From the NCBI GenBank assembly GCA_001574975.1, contig KQ965734.1:443320-507319 (forward strand): 64,000 nucleotides of DNA. The letters are read 5' to 3'. Shown here piece by piece: positions 37,173-47,961 of this stretch. The DNA comes from Gonapodya prolifera JEL478 (lineage: Eukaryota > Monoblepharomycota > Monoblepharidomycetes > Monoblepharidales > Gonapodyaceae). The position numbers and the translations under genes were made by a program. Numbering within the stretch: the stretch's first letter is position 1; each line of letters starts with the position of its first letter. The notes under the pieces are model-generated. The model made no database searches and was not told the DNA's origin. It was given only the letters and a program-made list of their open reading frames with translations.

Positions 37173-40100
37173 ATGGACGATATTCAAAGGGTTCAGCAAA
37201 AAATCGACAAGGAGCGGCGGATTCTGGAAGCTCTCCAGCAGATGCTGACTCTGAATGAGGGGAACCGGGACACTTCTCGCACAATATCCGAAAATATAAG
37301 AAGCTCCCAGCAGGCCATCGAGTATCTTCAAGCAGAGCTCAGCCACCTTATCTCTGGGCGGGATGATCCAACGCCAAGCCTTCCGGCTCGTGGTCTTTCC
37401 CCTCGGATTGGTATTGGTGGGGTGTCGATTCCCCTCCGCTTGGATTCTACCCGACCTTTATCAGCTGGGATACCGATTCGGGCGAATTCTTCACGCCCAC
37501 GAGCTGGGAGCTCTCCCTCGCGGTCCGACGGTCGATCAACTCCAACTCGAGGTATACGGGGATGGTTTGGATCCTCCCTCACCTCTCAGGACGAGGATGC
37601 CGGAGCAAAACGACTTCTTTCAGATATCGGCCTACCAGAGCCGAGATTTCCGGCCCGGGGTGCGACCCCTGTACCAGCTTCCAACCACTTTCGTAAGTGG
37701 GTGAAGTTGGCAATGCAAGTTTCCTAACTGAACGTCAACGACCCATCAGAGTATCTGAGAACAGAAATACCTTTATCTTCCGAGAAGATTGCCTACAAAG
37801 CACGGTCGGTGCAGCAAAAGGTGACAGTGGAGGTCAGGTTTCGGGAAGGCGCGGAAAAGTTGTTGGGTGCTCTCCTTCGCCAGCAACAACTCGGCGGCAA
37901 TAGTAGCCCTACTTCCACTTCAGATGAAGATCTTAGTACGAGGCTGGGCGAGATCAGGAAGAAGCTGTCGGACAGCAATGCGAAGACGGCAGCATTGACA
38001 AGCTCCGTACAACGTTGGAAGGGAATGGGGGGAGCTGATGCCATGAGGGAATCCGCAGAAAATGGTATTTTGTGACCCTCGACTTGGTTTTTTGTCTTCA
38101 GTGTCGAAACTACTCCTCCCAATGAAGAGATACCGAAATCACCTGTTGGCGGGCACTTGAGCTGTGCTGTTCTTGCCGTTCTCGGCCTACCAAATAGAAA
38201 ACAAGGATCGGATCTTTATGCTGTCGTGCGGGTCGATCAACAAGAATGCGGCCGAACGCGACCGGAGCGCCTCGGTGTGTGGAAGGACGAAGTTCTGGAG
38301 ACAAATGTGGAGCGCGCTTTGGAAGTTGAAGTGTCGATAATGGAGCAAACATACGCCAACGTACATTATTCGGGACAACAAGCGCCCACAGTTCAGGGTA
38401 TCGTGTGGTTTCACATTTCGGATCTCGTTGCTGAGCTCTCTCTCCGCGGTGCGGGTAAGAACGGAATGTTGGTGTGGCTCGAACTTGAACCCTCCGGTCA
38501 GGTTCTTCTTAAGCTAAACTTTGGTGAGTTGAGCTGCTCATGATCGTTTGGCACATAATCAAGACTCATTCGAGGTTTAAGCTGCCTATGCTCAGAGGGC
38601 AAAGGGTGCGGTCTCACCTCTCTTAGGAATGGTCAACCGCCGAGCACCAATTAAAAAGGTTTATGTTAAGAGAGGGCATAAATTTGTCCCAAAGTTATCG
38701 AGTACCTCAATCAAATGTGCGACATGTGGAGATTTCTTCTACACTGGCTATGTTTGTGAAGGTAAGAACGCATTGTGCTGCATTTAACACTGAGCTTATT
38801 TCACCGCGGTTATTCGAAGAGTGTCGTTACGCCTGTCACAAGGACTGTGCTGACAAAATTATTGCTAAGTGCATCAGTTCAACGGACGAAGAAGCAGGAA
38901 TGGTCATAAAGCATCGGATACCACACCGGTTTAACGGGTTCTTTAATCCTCCTCTTGCGCACAACTATTGCTCGCACTGTGGACTCGGAATGTCGGCGGG
39001 CAAGGTGATAGTTACCTCTGTTTGCTGGGTTGTATTACGCTGATTGCAGCTTTGCTCCTAACGCAACCTTCAAGTCAAACAATATGAAATGCGGTGAATG
39101 TGGGATCGTTTGCCACGAAGACTGCTCTTTGCTCGTTCCCAGCACTTGCGGGATACCACGGGATGACATCGTGCGCGCCATGCAGCTTGTGGATCAAATC
39201 CATCGCGAACGTGTTGCCAAAAAGCGAGCAGAGGAGGCGCGCGCAGCTCGTGAGGAAGAGCAGAAGAGACTTCGCGAGTACGAACAAGAGCGCGAAGAAG
39301 AACTCCGAAAGGCGAAAAAGGCAGCGGAAGAAGCAGAAGCACGACTGCTAGCCGAAGTTGAGGCCCGCAGAAAAGCGGAAGTCGAGCAGATACGTCTGGA
39401 AGAGCAGATCAAACTTGCAGAGTCGTCGAAGCAGCAGGAGGTTCAACAGCTTCAGGAGACCTTGGAACAAATCAAACAAAAACGTTCCAAAACTGAAGAA
39501 GAGCAAGAAGAGGCGCAAAGACTCCTGGAAGAAGCAAAGCAAAAAGAAGAAGACGAGAAAAACAGATTGGCTGCGTTGATCGACCTCCAAAAGAGACTTG
39601 CGGAAGAGGCCAAACTGAAAGCCCTCGATCGGCAGGCTCGGGCAGCAGCAATCGCCGCCTCACTCAATGCTGGATATTCACCAAACGTTCCTCCTCAAGT
39701 CTCGTCACCAGTCGCAGCGGAGCCGTCCCACTCGGAAAATGTTGTTGAATCGAAACCTACTCAACTGCCCACCGTGAACTTCCCGCCGCAAAGCCCGCCT
39801 TCTGCTGCGCCTAGTTCGCCACCGGCACCAGCAATTTCCGTGCCCGTTCGGAAGTCTTCGGCGATGGCCAAGTTGATAATTTCTGCAGAGGACTTCAATT
39901 TCCTGAAGGTGAGGGGAGATCGCTCTGCGAGATTTCGGCGTTTGGACGTTGACGCTGTTATGCTATTTGAGGTTCTTGGACGAGGTGCTTACGGGAAGGT
40001 CATGATGGCTGAGGAAAAGGCGACCGGACAAATATATGCTGTTAAAGTTTTGAAAAAGGCTGGTTGCTTACAACCAGAGGACTTCGAAGCGTAAGCAAAC

Positions 40101-41522
40101 GACTCCTTGCGCCATCTTCGTGTCAGTACCAATGCAATATGTGACATGTCGTCTCCTCCAGCTTGCAAACAGAGAAAAATCTTTTCCTCCTGGCGAATCG
40201 TGATCGGTACCCTTTCCTCGTCAGTCTCCATTCCTGTTTTCAGACACAGAACCACATTTGGTTTGTGCAGGAGTTCCTTTCAGGCGGTAGGGGTTACACG
40301 AGTCTGAGCAAAGGTGGCACGATTGAACTGACGCGAATTTTTCAAAACAACAGGTGACCTGATGTGGCATGTTCAACATTCCCCGAATGGTCGCTTCGAC
40401 GAAGCACGTGCTAAATTTTACGCGGCACAGATTCTCCTTGCTTTGCACTTCTTCCATCAAAACAACGTAATTTACCGTGATTTGAAGCTTGAAAACATCT
40501 TGTGAGTTATTCACCATCTGCGACTTCTTCGAAACGCATAACGACCATGCAATGCGCAGAGTTTCTGCTGAGGGGAATCTCAAGTTGGCGGATTATGGAA
40601 TTTGCAAAGAGGATTGTGGCCCAGATGATGACACAACGACGATGTGTGGAACGGTGAGCCTGACGCATGAAAATGAGAAACGGCATCGTTAGTAATACCT
40701 CCTCTCACCTTCAATACAGCCGGAGTACATGGCGCCTGAAATTTGTCAGGTGAGGACAGCATTCTCGCCTGCACGAGTCTGAACATAATAAACTTTCTAT
40801 CAATGCTAGGCTCAACCTTACAACAAGTCGGCCGACTGGTGGAGCTATGGTGTCCTACTATACCAAATGATGACCGGACGAGTGAGATTCTCAAGCCTTT
40901 CTAAAACCGATGATAGTACCAACACCTGCTGTGACTTATAGTCTCCCTTCCATGGGTCGAACGATGATGAAATTTTTGCTGCTGTTGTAAACGATCCCCT
41001 TTCGTTTCCCATGGATGTTCCCTTGAGTCGCATGGCTATGGGGCTTATCCGCCGATTACTGGAGAAGGATCCCGTTCGGCGGTTGGGTTCGGGTCCCGCG
41101 GATGGGTACATTGTGATGAAGCACCCATGGTTCGCGGACGTGGACTTTGAAAAAGTGGCTCAGTTAGAAGTGGAGCCACCTTTTATTCCGGAAGTGGTGA
41201 GAGATAAAAATGTGTTGCCATCGAAATGTCACCGAACCAACATTGCATGCGTAGACTTCGGTGAAAGATGCCTCGAATTTCGACTCGTCATTTACGAGTG
41301 AGCGCGCTGTCCTTACACCCACTTCGAGCCCGATCTCCGCTCAGGAGCAGGACCTTTTCCGGGGCTTCTCCTATGTGAGCGACTGGGTGCTGGAGAAGAG
41401 AAGAGAAGGACTGGGGATGAATGCGAGTTCAGGAGGTGCGTTCAAAGAAGATGGTTGGATACAGAATGTCACCCGTTTACCGAACTTTTCTGACAGTACC
41501 ACCCTCGACAATACCGCAATGA
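37173..41522 (+). CDS. PKC1: protein kinase C (Pkc1), cell-wall integrity kinase
   Basis: Rho1-activated Ser/Thr kinase heading the cell-wall integrity MAPK pathway. Fifteen exons give 1170 residues: 37173-37692, 37750-38071, 38102-38523, 38582-38761, 38820-39004, 39075-39908, 39972-40090, 40162-40286, 40354-40501, 40560-40653, 40720-40749, 40810-40881, 40942-41196, 41255-41435 and 41497-41522. Order: HR1a (1-70), HR1b (about 175-280), C2-like (about 285-425), C1A and C1B (about 445-570, zinc ligands present), a long charged helix (about 580-750), kinase (about 822-1100) and AGC tail. Kinase motifs are [25 protein letters not shown] (Tyr is usual in fungal Pkc1) and APE. The turn motif LTPTSS and hydrophobic motif FRGFSYV are intact. 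If the last splice is not used, the frame runs to 41695 and overlaps the next gene. Confidence 0.97.
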
Positions 41523-41654
41523 CGCGGAGTGGTCGAGACCATTGTGCATTGGGAGTTGTATTTCATCGTATTTATGTTGATTTTGTCATAAAATGTGTAC
41601 AGAAGTTTCTCGGGCGTGCTGGGCGATGCTGTGGCCTCAAATCTCAGCTCGAAG

Positions 41655-42622
41655 ATGCAACTCTCCATTCCAACAGCCGATGGTTGCGTTCTTGAGAGTC
41701 GTTTTTCCCTCCCATCCCAGTATCATGCCGGGCGAAACCGGACGTGCTGCATCATTTCCCATCCGTGGGGTATTCTGGGTCAGTTTCAAGGGATACTTTT
41801 GAGTACCGTAACCTCTTGACACTACGAGATCAAAAAACAAATGAATCGTAGGTGGTAACCTCCACAACAACGTTGTTGTCGCTCTGGCGGAGCGGCTCAA
41901 CAGTCTCGGATTTGCATGCCTGAGGTTCAACTTTCGGTGTGTTCCGTCTTAATTTCTCATGGGTGCGACTCTCTGTGACATCAAGCAACCTTTCCCCACC
42001 TTTCTGTAAAATCGCACCTCATTGCGGTTCCCCACCATGCCCCGGTTTCAGCGGCATTGGGAGGAGCACTGGTTGGCCCACCTTTCGGGGCACTGGAGAG
42101 ACCCAGGACATGCTCTCCGTGTGCAGATACCTCCTCTGGGGCACTTCCTCTCCGCCTGTTTCCGAAGACGAACCCGGGCCGGCGAACCCCCCACCCATTG
42201 AGCTTGGCCCCTCGCGCGATCCCGTACCTCGACCAGACCGGCTCATCATCGTGGGATACTCGTACGGCTCACTGCAGACATTCAGCGCCGTCTCTATATC
42301 CCCGTCGATCCGTGCTCGAACCCGTGGCATTGTTGCGGTCGCTTACCCGTACGGCGTCTTGTGGGCGCTGACTTTATTCGACGGCTCGTCCTACTCCTCA
42401 GCATGCGCCGAGGGCTGTGCGGACGTGCCCAAGCTGTTCGTCATGGGGGATGCGGACAATTTCACCTCGGCTGATGCGTTGAGGGAGTTTGTCGAGGACG
42501 AAGTGGACGGTCGCAAGATGTGCGTCATCTTGGCTGGCAAGGACCATTTCTTTGGGGGTGAGGAGGATGACGTGTGCGATATTGTTGAGGAGTGGGTGAC
42601 GGGTTTGGAACAAAGCGGGTGA
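41655..42622 (+). CDS. alpha/beta hydrolase (KANL3/TEX30-like serine hydrolase fold)
   Basis: Three exons (41655-41778, 41852-41936, 42052-42622) give 259 residues. The core reads HPWGILGGNLHNN, then RFNFRGIGRSTG, both rebuilt across introns. The nucleophile elbow is GYSYGS (GxSxG). The likely acid is the Asp in MGDAD and the catalytic His is in GKDHFF. A Pro-rich insert (about residues 85-115) precedes the elbow. Related fungal proteins are uncharacterised cytosolic hydrolases; no substrate can be assigned. The start is set by the conserved N-terminal strand and lies 132 bp after the PKC1 stop. Confidence 0.85.
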
Positions 42623-42831
42623 TCGGACTTGGACTCCTGGGTCTGGGTGGAACCGTGACGTTATTTGACAATTTGGCATCAGTTTAGTCGTTAGATTTTG
42701 TACAGTCGGTTTCAAATGTCGCATTCAAGTTATATCTGTCGCGGTCGATGGATGATCCACGAGAAGTCACAATCAGCTTTCATTCGAGATGCTTGCGACT
42801 CACTCCCATTCTACAGATTCAATTACGATAG

Positions 42832-43836
42832 TCAAGTGCTCCCACCATACTGAGCGTCTTTCACCACCCCATCCGCTGTAAGGACCTCGTCCACTCGCCA
42901 GTCGGTTTCGCCCACCGGAACGCTTTCCACAATCTGTGCTCTCAGGGCCAACGCGACTGTCGTGGGCATCGCAAAGAGCGGATCCTCACGTTTGGCGCCA
43001 GAATCACCAGCACTATTACTTTCAACGTCGGTGTCATTGTGGGTCAAGCGGGCATACCGAGCGAGATATGAGTCGTAGTACCCTTTACCGTGGCCCAGGC
43101 GGTTGCGGTGGGAATCGAACGCAACGCCAGGGACGAGGACCAGGTCGAGCTTCTCGCCAGACTCCCGAAATCCGCCGCCTTTGCCGTCTGGAAACGCAAC
43201 TTGGCGCTCCTCGCCGTGTGGAGGTTCGGGAATTCCCCAACGGTTGAGCGGCAGCGACAGGTAGTCGGGGAGAGATGTGAGGTGAACCATGTGCTATGGT
43301 CCCAAAAAGATGTTTTCATTGCAGGTTGAGGGCGCGAGCACTTGAGACGGAAAAGACGGAGACGGACCATGATCTGACCATCCCAGCGGGGCACGAAGCA
43401 GAGCTTTCCTGCATTTCGACAAACGATATGGGGTGGGAGCCTGTGGGTCGGGGTGCGATGCTCGAAAGCAAAGTTCGCAAGAACTTACCATACCTTGCGC
43501 GAAAATGTCCTTGACGATTTCTTTGGTCTCGACCTCTCCCTTCATGGAAAGGTACACGGAAACTGCCTTGGCGTCCCTGTAGACCTTCAAATCACGAAGA
43601 CGTTGTAGCACGAGGCCCGCTGAGCAGCGACCGATCGTTCATTTCGGGCCGACGCGACAAAGTGAGTGATTGATTTCATCAGCGAGTAGCGTGAGTCCGG
43701 GCAGCCATGGAAATCTCGCCGGATGCAATGAAATTTGCTCACATTCTATGGCGATCTGCTCCGCAGGGATTGCCGCCAGCCTCGACTTGATTTCCTTTCT
43801 CAGCGCCGCCTTGGCAGCCTGCACTTGTGTGTGCAT
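42832..43836 (-). CDS. FAU1: 5-formyltetrahydrofolate cyclo-ligase
   Basis: Converts 5-formyl-THF to 5,10-methenyl-THF with ATP, returning folate to one-carbon metabolism. Four exons (43743-43836, 43494-43619, 43368-43408, 42832-43293) give 240 residues. The N-terminal ALRKEIKSRL, then VSVYLSMKGEVET, the rebuilt CFVPRW...HMVHLTS, and the signature PGVAFDSHRNRLGHGKGYYD (split here only for length in other records) are present. The third intron starts with GTCCGT, a weak donor, but is needed to join the conserved halves. A 60-residue acidic/variable insert sits between YLARYA and LALRAQIV. Convergent with the hydrolase gene. Confidence 0.93.
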
Positions 43837-44258
43837 CGATGGGGAGTTTCGCTTGGGTGTTTTGTGAATGATGATGGGGGGAGGTGCAGGAGCCTGTTGG
43901 AGCTCAAATGGACTGCCCCTTTAGTTTTGACGAAAATAGCTGATTTGTCCATGTTTCGTTTACTGAGATTCTCTGCAGTCGTCCTTTGACTCGCATGTCA
44001 CATCACACTCTTTGAATTTCATTCTGGCGTGACAGAATTGCGACGCATTTCTCATTCAATTACAGTGATACAGTGTTGGGGGTGACCCGTCGCTATATCG
44101 ATCGCAATTTTTGCGTATTCTAATAGTCGCCCACGCTCCCACGCACTCTGGCTGGAGCCTGTGTCCACCGCTGAGCGAGCGACTGTGGTCACGTCGGGAT
44201 GAGCGGCTAAACCGCCAAGCGCACCGCGCAAGCACGCACTCTGCGCACTTGTGCAGCG
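43837..44258. promoter_or_regulatory. divergent promoter region, FAU1 / LRAT-domain gene
   Basis: 422 bp between start codons. The middle (43980-44110) is AT-richer than either side. No defined site is claimed. Confidence 0.45.
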
Positions 44259-45940
44259 ATGGACACGTCGCACTCGGTCGAGATCCTGTGCGTTGTTTCT
44301 CTGCCACCGTCGCAGCTGCATCCGCTGATCTTCCAAACCCGTCCCTTTGCTCAGCGAGCCGTGGGAGCTCAAAATGGGCGACGTTGTCTGGAGACGAGCG
44401 GGCCTGCCGCAGTTCAGCGAATACACCCCAGATGGCCTGGGTGTACATCACTTCGCGGTGTACGTCGGAAACATCTGCATTGAATGCCGCCGTGTGGTGC
44501 GTGTGCCAAGCAAGCAAGGAGTTGTCCTCTCCTCTGACACTGAACACTGGATCCTACAGTGTCGCCGTGACGCGATCGCATGCACTTCGTGCAATCGCAC
44601 GCCTCAGCATGATACCATTGTTGAGCGATTCGACAGGAGCAGTGAGGGGCTTCCCTGGAGTGTTGCAGACACGACCTGGACAGAGTTCAAGAGGAGGGCA
44701 ACGGACGCGAAAGGTGAGTCGACTTAAAGACTATTGAGGTTCGTGCTCGCAAGCCGGAGGAGCGAGTGGTCGGACCGGAGCGAGCAACGCGAGCGGAGGG
44801 AGGATGCCGAGGCCTAAGCGCCACTAGGCGCTGACCGAGGACCGAGCGAAGCGAAGCTGTCCCGCCGGAGGCGAGCACACTGCGGAGCGGAATGTTCCTC
44901 GCGGAGCGAACCCGAGGAAGCACGTTAGTTTATTCAAGGCGGTATTGGTTCTTGCGACCCCCATTTAAACTCCATGCCTTCGTCCACCTAACCCATAGTG
45001 TACCGACGCGAATACACTGAGCAAGAGCTGAACGACCCCCGCCACAAATCCTACAAACCATCCGAAATCGCCGTCAGAGCCCTTGCGCAATTGTACACCG
45101 AGGACTGGCAAGGGCCTTACAACGTCGTCACCAACAACTGTAAGTGTTTGCTCGTTGGGGCTTGCATTCCCTTTTTGGTTCTACCTACATCCTCGAAAAA
45201 GCGATGCAAATGAACTGGGATCACTTGTCGAAACGCACACGCTTTCCGTCGTCTTGGTTTGACGGCTCACAACTGATGAACTTTTTATTGCCCCGGCAGG
45301 CGAGCACTTTGCAACTTGGTGCAAGTTCGACAGACCCTACTCAACGCAAGCCGTACGTGGTGTCGCTACAGTTGGATCTTGGGCTGCCGGTACGGACACG
45401 TCACTTGTCTTTGTCGATATCGTTTCCGCTCACGCGCCCCCGTCCGAATATCGCTACCGCACGACATTCTCAGCGACCGGCATTGCGTCCGCCGCCATCG
45501 TCGGCGCAGGCGCCTTCGCACTGACCTACTTCCTGAACCCGTCTCAAACACCTTCCACCTCCTCCTCACCTGCCCCCGCAAGGCATTCTACCACTACCAC
45601 TTCGAATCGCTCCACATCCACGGAACCAGACTCATCCTCAGACGAGGGCGACGCACCTCGCCGCAAGCAAAAACGGGGATCCGCCGCTGACGCCGACGGC
45701 GCGCCAGACCCTTCCAACACGTCCCTCGTCCTGGCGCCGACACGCACCGAGGCCGCGAGGGTGCCGTCGTCGGTGGTATCGGCAAGCGCGACTGCGGGTG
45801 TGCTCGGCGTGATTGGCGGGGCTTTGTTTGGCGCGTACCAGGTGTTCTCCGCGGGGCATGACCCGAGGACGGAAGTGATGCGCACGCAGGAGGGAAGGGA
45901 GAGAGAGGGGAGGAGGGAGGGCGTGGCGGTTTCGAATTAG
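44259..45940 (+). CDS. LRAT/NlpC-P60-type domain protein with C-terminal membrane segments
   Basis: Exons 44259-44287, 44355-44713, 44999-45139 and 45300-45940 join in frame to 389 residues. The fold family includes lecithin:retinol acyltransferase and the HRASLS phospholipase/acyltransferases, which use a Cys in NCEHF and an upstream His. Here the catalytic NNCEHFATWC is restored exactly across intron 3, and the first His lies in HHFAVYVG. The second family His, expected 12 residues later, is a Cys in this reading. Exon 2 may hide a stop-free intron (44497-44559 or 44497-44607) that would change this. Downstream are two hydrophobic stretches (IASAAIVGAGAFALTYFL; ATAGVLGVIGGALFGAY) flanking a Ser/Thr-rich acidic linker. 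Membrane-bound lipid acyl transfer is a reasonable inference. Confidence 0.75.
44736..44925. repeat. GC-rich palindromic element inside an intron of the LRAT-domain gene
   Basis: About 190 bp, strongly GC-rich, within intron 2 (44714-44998). It consists of nested hairpins: CTCGC/GCGAG (44746-44750 with 44762-44766), GGTC/GACC (44768-44776), AGCGCC/GGCGCT (44817-44822 with 44827-44832) and TTCCTCG/CGAGGAA (44895-44901 with 44913-44919). Long-range pairs are GTGCTCGC/GCGAGCAC (44743-44750 with 44871-44878) and GGTTCG/CGAACC (44738-44743 with 44907-44912). The words CGGAG, GGAGCGA and GCGAG recur throughout. The flanking intron is ordinary. It looks like an inserted element, not a coding or tRNA sequence. 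Confidence 0.75.
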
Positions 45941-46113
45941 TAATGGTCGTACATGTTTGTGGTATTTGAACTATCTGTGAATTTCGTTTCCCTTCCCCTT
46001 ATATTATTACGGAACAAAAAGTGCCCAAAAAGTAAGCTCGAACTTTTGGTCGCCGCCACAAGACGAATCCCGCACCCACCCTCCAATCCACCACCACCCC
46101 ATCCGCACCCACG

Positions 46114-47850
46114 ATGGACGCACTCGGCTCCTCCAACGCCAACTTCTGGGGCTCCTCCACCCCCTCTCCCTCTCCTTCGCACCACGCGGGCCACGTCGTC
46201 TCGTCCCTTCCCTCGGGGATCGGACTCGACGACAACGGCGCCTACGGAGCGTTCGCGTCGTCATTTTTGGTCATTCTCGTCTCGGAAAGTGAGGAGTGGT
46301 GACGATTGGTGTCTGCATGGGGGGAAACCTGTCCCGCCTTTGGCTCATTGTTCTTCCCTCCTTCCTGCCCCCCTTCCCTCTCGCGCGGTTGCTTCGGCCG
46401 GTGTCTATCGTATGTCTGTCAGTTGGGGATAAGACGTTTCTCATCAATTGGTACGTGGACGGGGAAGGATGAGGATTTTGCGTCAGTTCGGGGGTCATTC
46501 ATCCCGGTGACGCTGGACGGTGCCGGGAGGAGAGGATGGATTCCGTCGACAGATATGGGCTAGCACGAGCGTTAGAATCCAATTTGCATGGCGGTCAGCA
46601 TTCGAGGACATGCGAAAATGAAAGAAATCCCATCCCCCAATGGAGTCCAGGAGCTAGAACAAGAATATGCGGGAATACTTTCCTTGAACGACGCGGAAGT
46701 TGTCTGGGATGACGGGAGGGCCGGAAATTTTGCTGGTCGAATCTCATAGTGACTGATCCGGAACAATTCGCACCGCAGCGTAATGGCAATGCGCAACCCC
46801 CGCCTGGTGGTCTTCTCCGCCGCCATGTCGGCGCTGGCGCTCATGTCCGTCCTCTCCGCCGCCCTGGGCGTGGCCCTCCCGGCCCTCCTCTCCCGCCGCG
46901 TCACTCAATTCCTCGCCGCGTTGCTGTTTCTCGTGTTTGGTGTCAAGATGATCAAAGAGGCGAGGGATATGGCGAGCGACGCGGCAGAGCAGGAGCTGCA
47001 AGAGGTCACGCAGGAATTGCAAGGGAAGGAGGACGGCCAGAGGGACGAGAAGATGGGTAGGTGTCACGTGCTTTTGGGGAGCCGTGTAAAGCAATCGAAT
47101 AACGTTGGTCTCTCCACGTCTGCTGACCCACGAAACCATCCCCTTTTCAGAATCTGGTGGTCTCCCCAATCAGTCTGCCCAGTCATACCTCACTGCCATA
47201 ACGAACCTAGCCCAATATGTCCTCAGCCCTGTTTTCGTGCAGACCTTTGCACTGACATTCCTGGCCGAGTGGGGAGACCGGAGTCAGATTAGCACGATTG
47301 TGCTCGCGGCAGCTAAGGTGAGCCGGAACGGGTGATAGTGGTCGGGGTCGCAGCTGAATGCGTGGTGATTCTACGGGCACCGATTTGGGATAACCGACGG
47401 ATTGGATTTCATGATGATTTCGTTTCTTTTTGCTCAAACCGTTCACCCACACCTTGGTGTCATATCTTGTAGAACCCCTACTGGGTCGCTCTCGGGGCTG
47501 TCATGGGTCACTCTATTTGCACAGGCGGAGCTGTCATGGGGGGAAAATTGATCGCAAGCCGGATATCTGTAAAGACGGGTGAGTCTCCTTTGAAACGTTA
47601 TATTGAACGATGGGGGACATGGCAGAGCTAGAGGGATCAGACGCGATGACAAGGGTGGCGATGATCGATGTAGATGTTCTAATCTTTGTGTTTCTTCTCT
47701 TCCAACCGTACGATTCCTCGTGACACCTCAATCGTCTTCAATAATTGCGCATTTTGCACCTGCCCTCAATCGATAGTCACATATGTTGGTGCCGCTCTTT
47801 TCATCGCTTTTGGAATTTATACGCTAGTAGAACTTCACAACGAACAATAA
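46114..47850 (+). CDS. GDT1: Golgi Mn2+/Ca2+ transporter of the Gdt1/TMEM165 family
   Basis: Supplies Mn2+ to Golgi glycosyltransferases and helps Ca2+ homeostasis. Six exons (46114-46288, 46423-46450, 46779-47056, 47151-47317, 47473-47578, 47777-47850) give 275 residues. The two UPF0016 signature motifs are present: SEIGDKTF, rebuilt across a 28-nt exon, and AEWGDRSQ. These acidic motifs form the cation site. Six hydrophobic helices are arranged three per repeat, with an acidic/Gln-rich coiled-coil loop (EQELQEVTQELQGKED) between them. The N-terminal 45 residues are Ser/Pro-rich without a classic signal peptide. 173 bp separate it from the LRAT-domain gene. Confidence 0.95.
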
Positions 47851-47961
47851 CTGTACCGCAAAACTACAGCATAGCGGCATATTTTTTTTTCCCGTTGAGG
47901 TGTCCCCTGCATTTACCATTTGTGCCAATCCTGACCTAGGAGTTTGCCCACCACAGAAAAC

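Noticed and set aside
41436-41695. Extension of Pkc1 through the open frame to 41695
   Set aside because: It would overlap the next gene, and the added residues are unlike any Pkc1 tail. A GTGCGT-CTGACAG intron ending the protein at 41522 is simpler, though not proven.
44736-44925. GC-rich element considered as tRNA or rRNA fragment
   Set aside because: No cloverleaf, no TPsiC-like box, and the repeated GGAGCGA words do not resemble rRNA helices I know.
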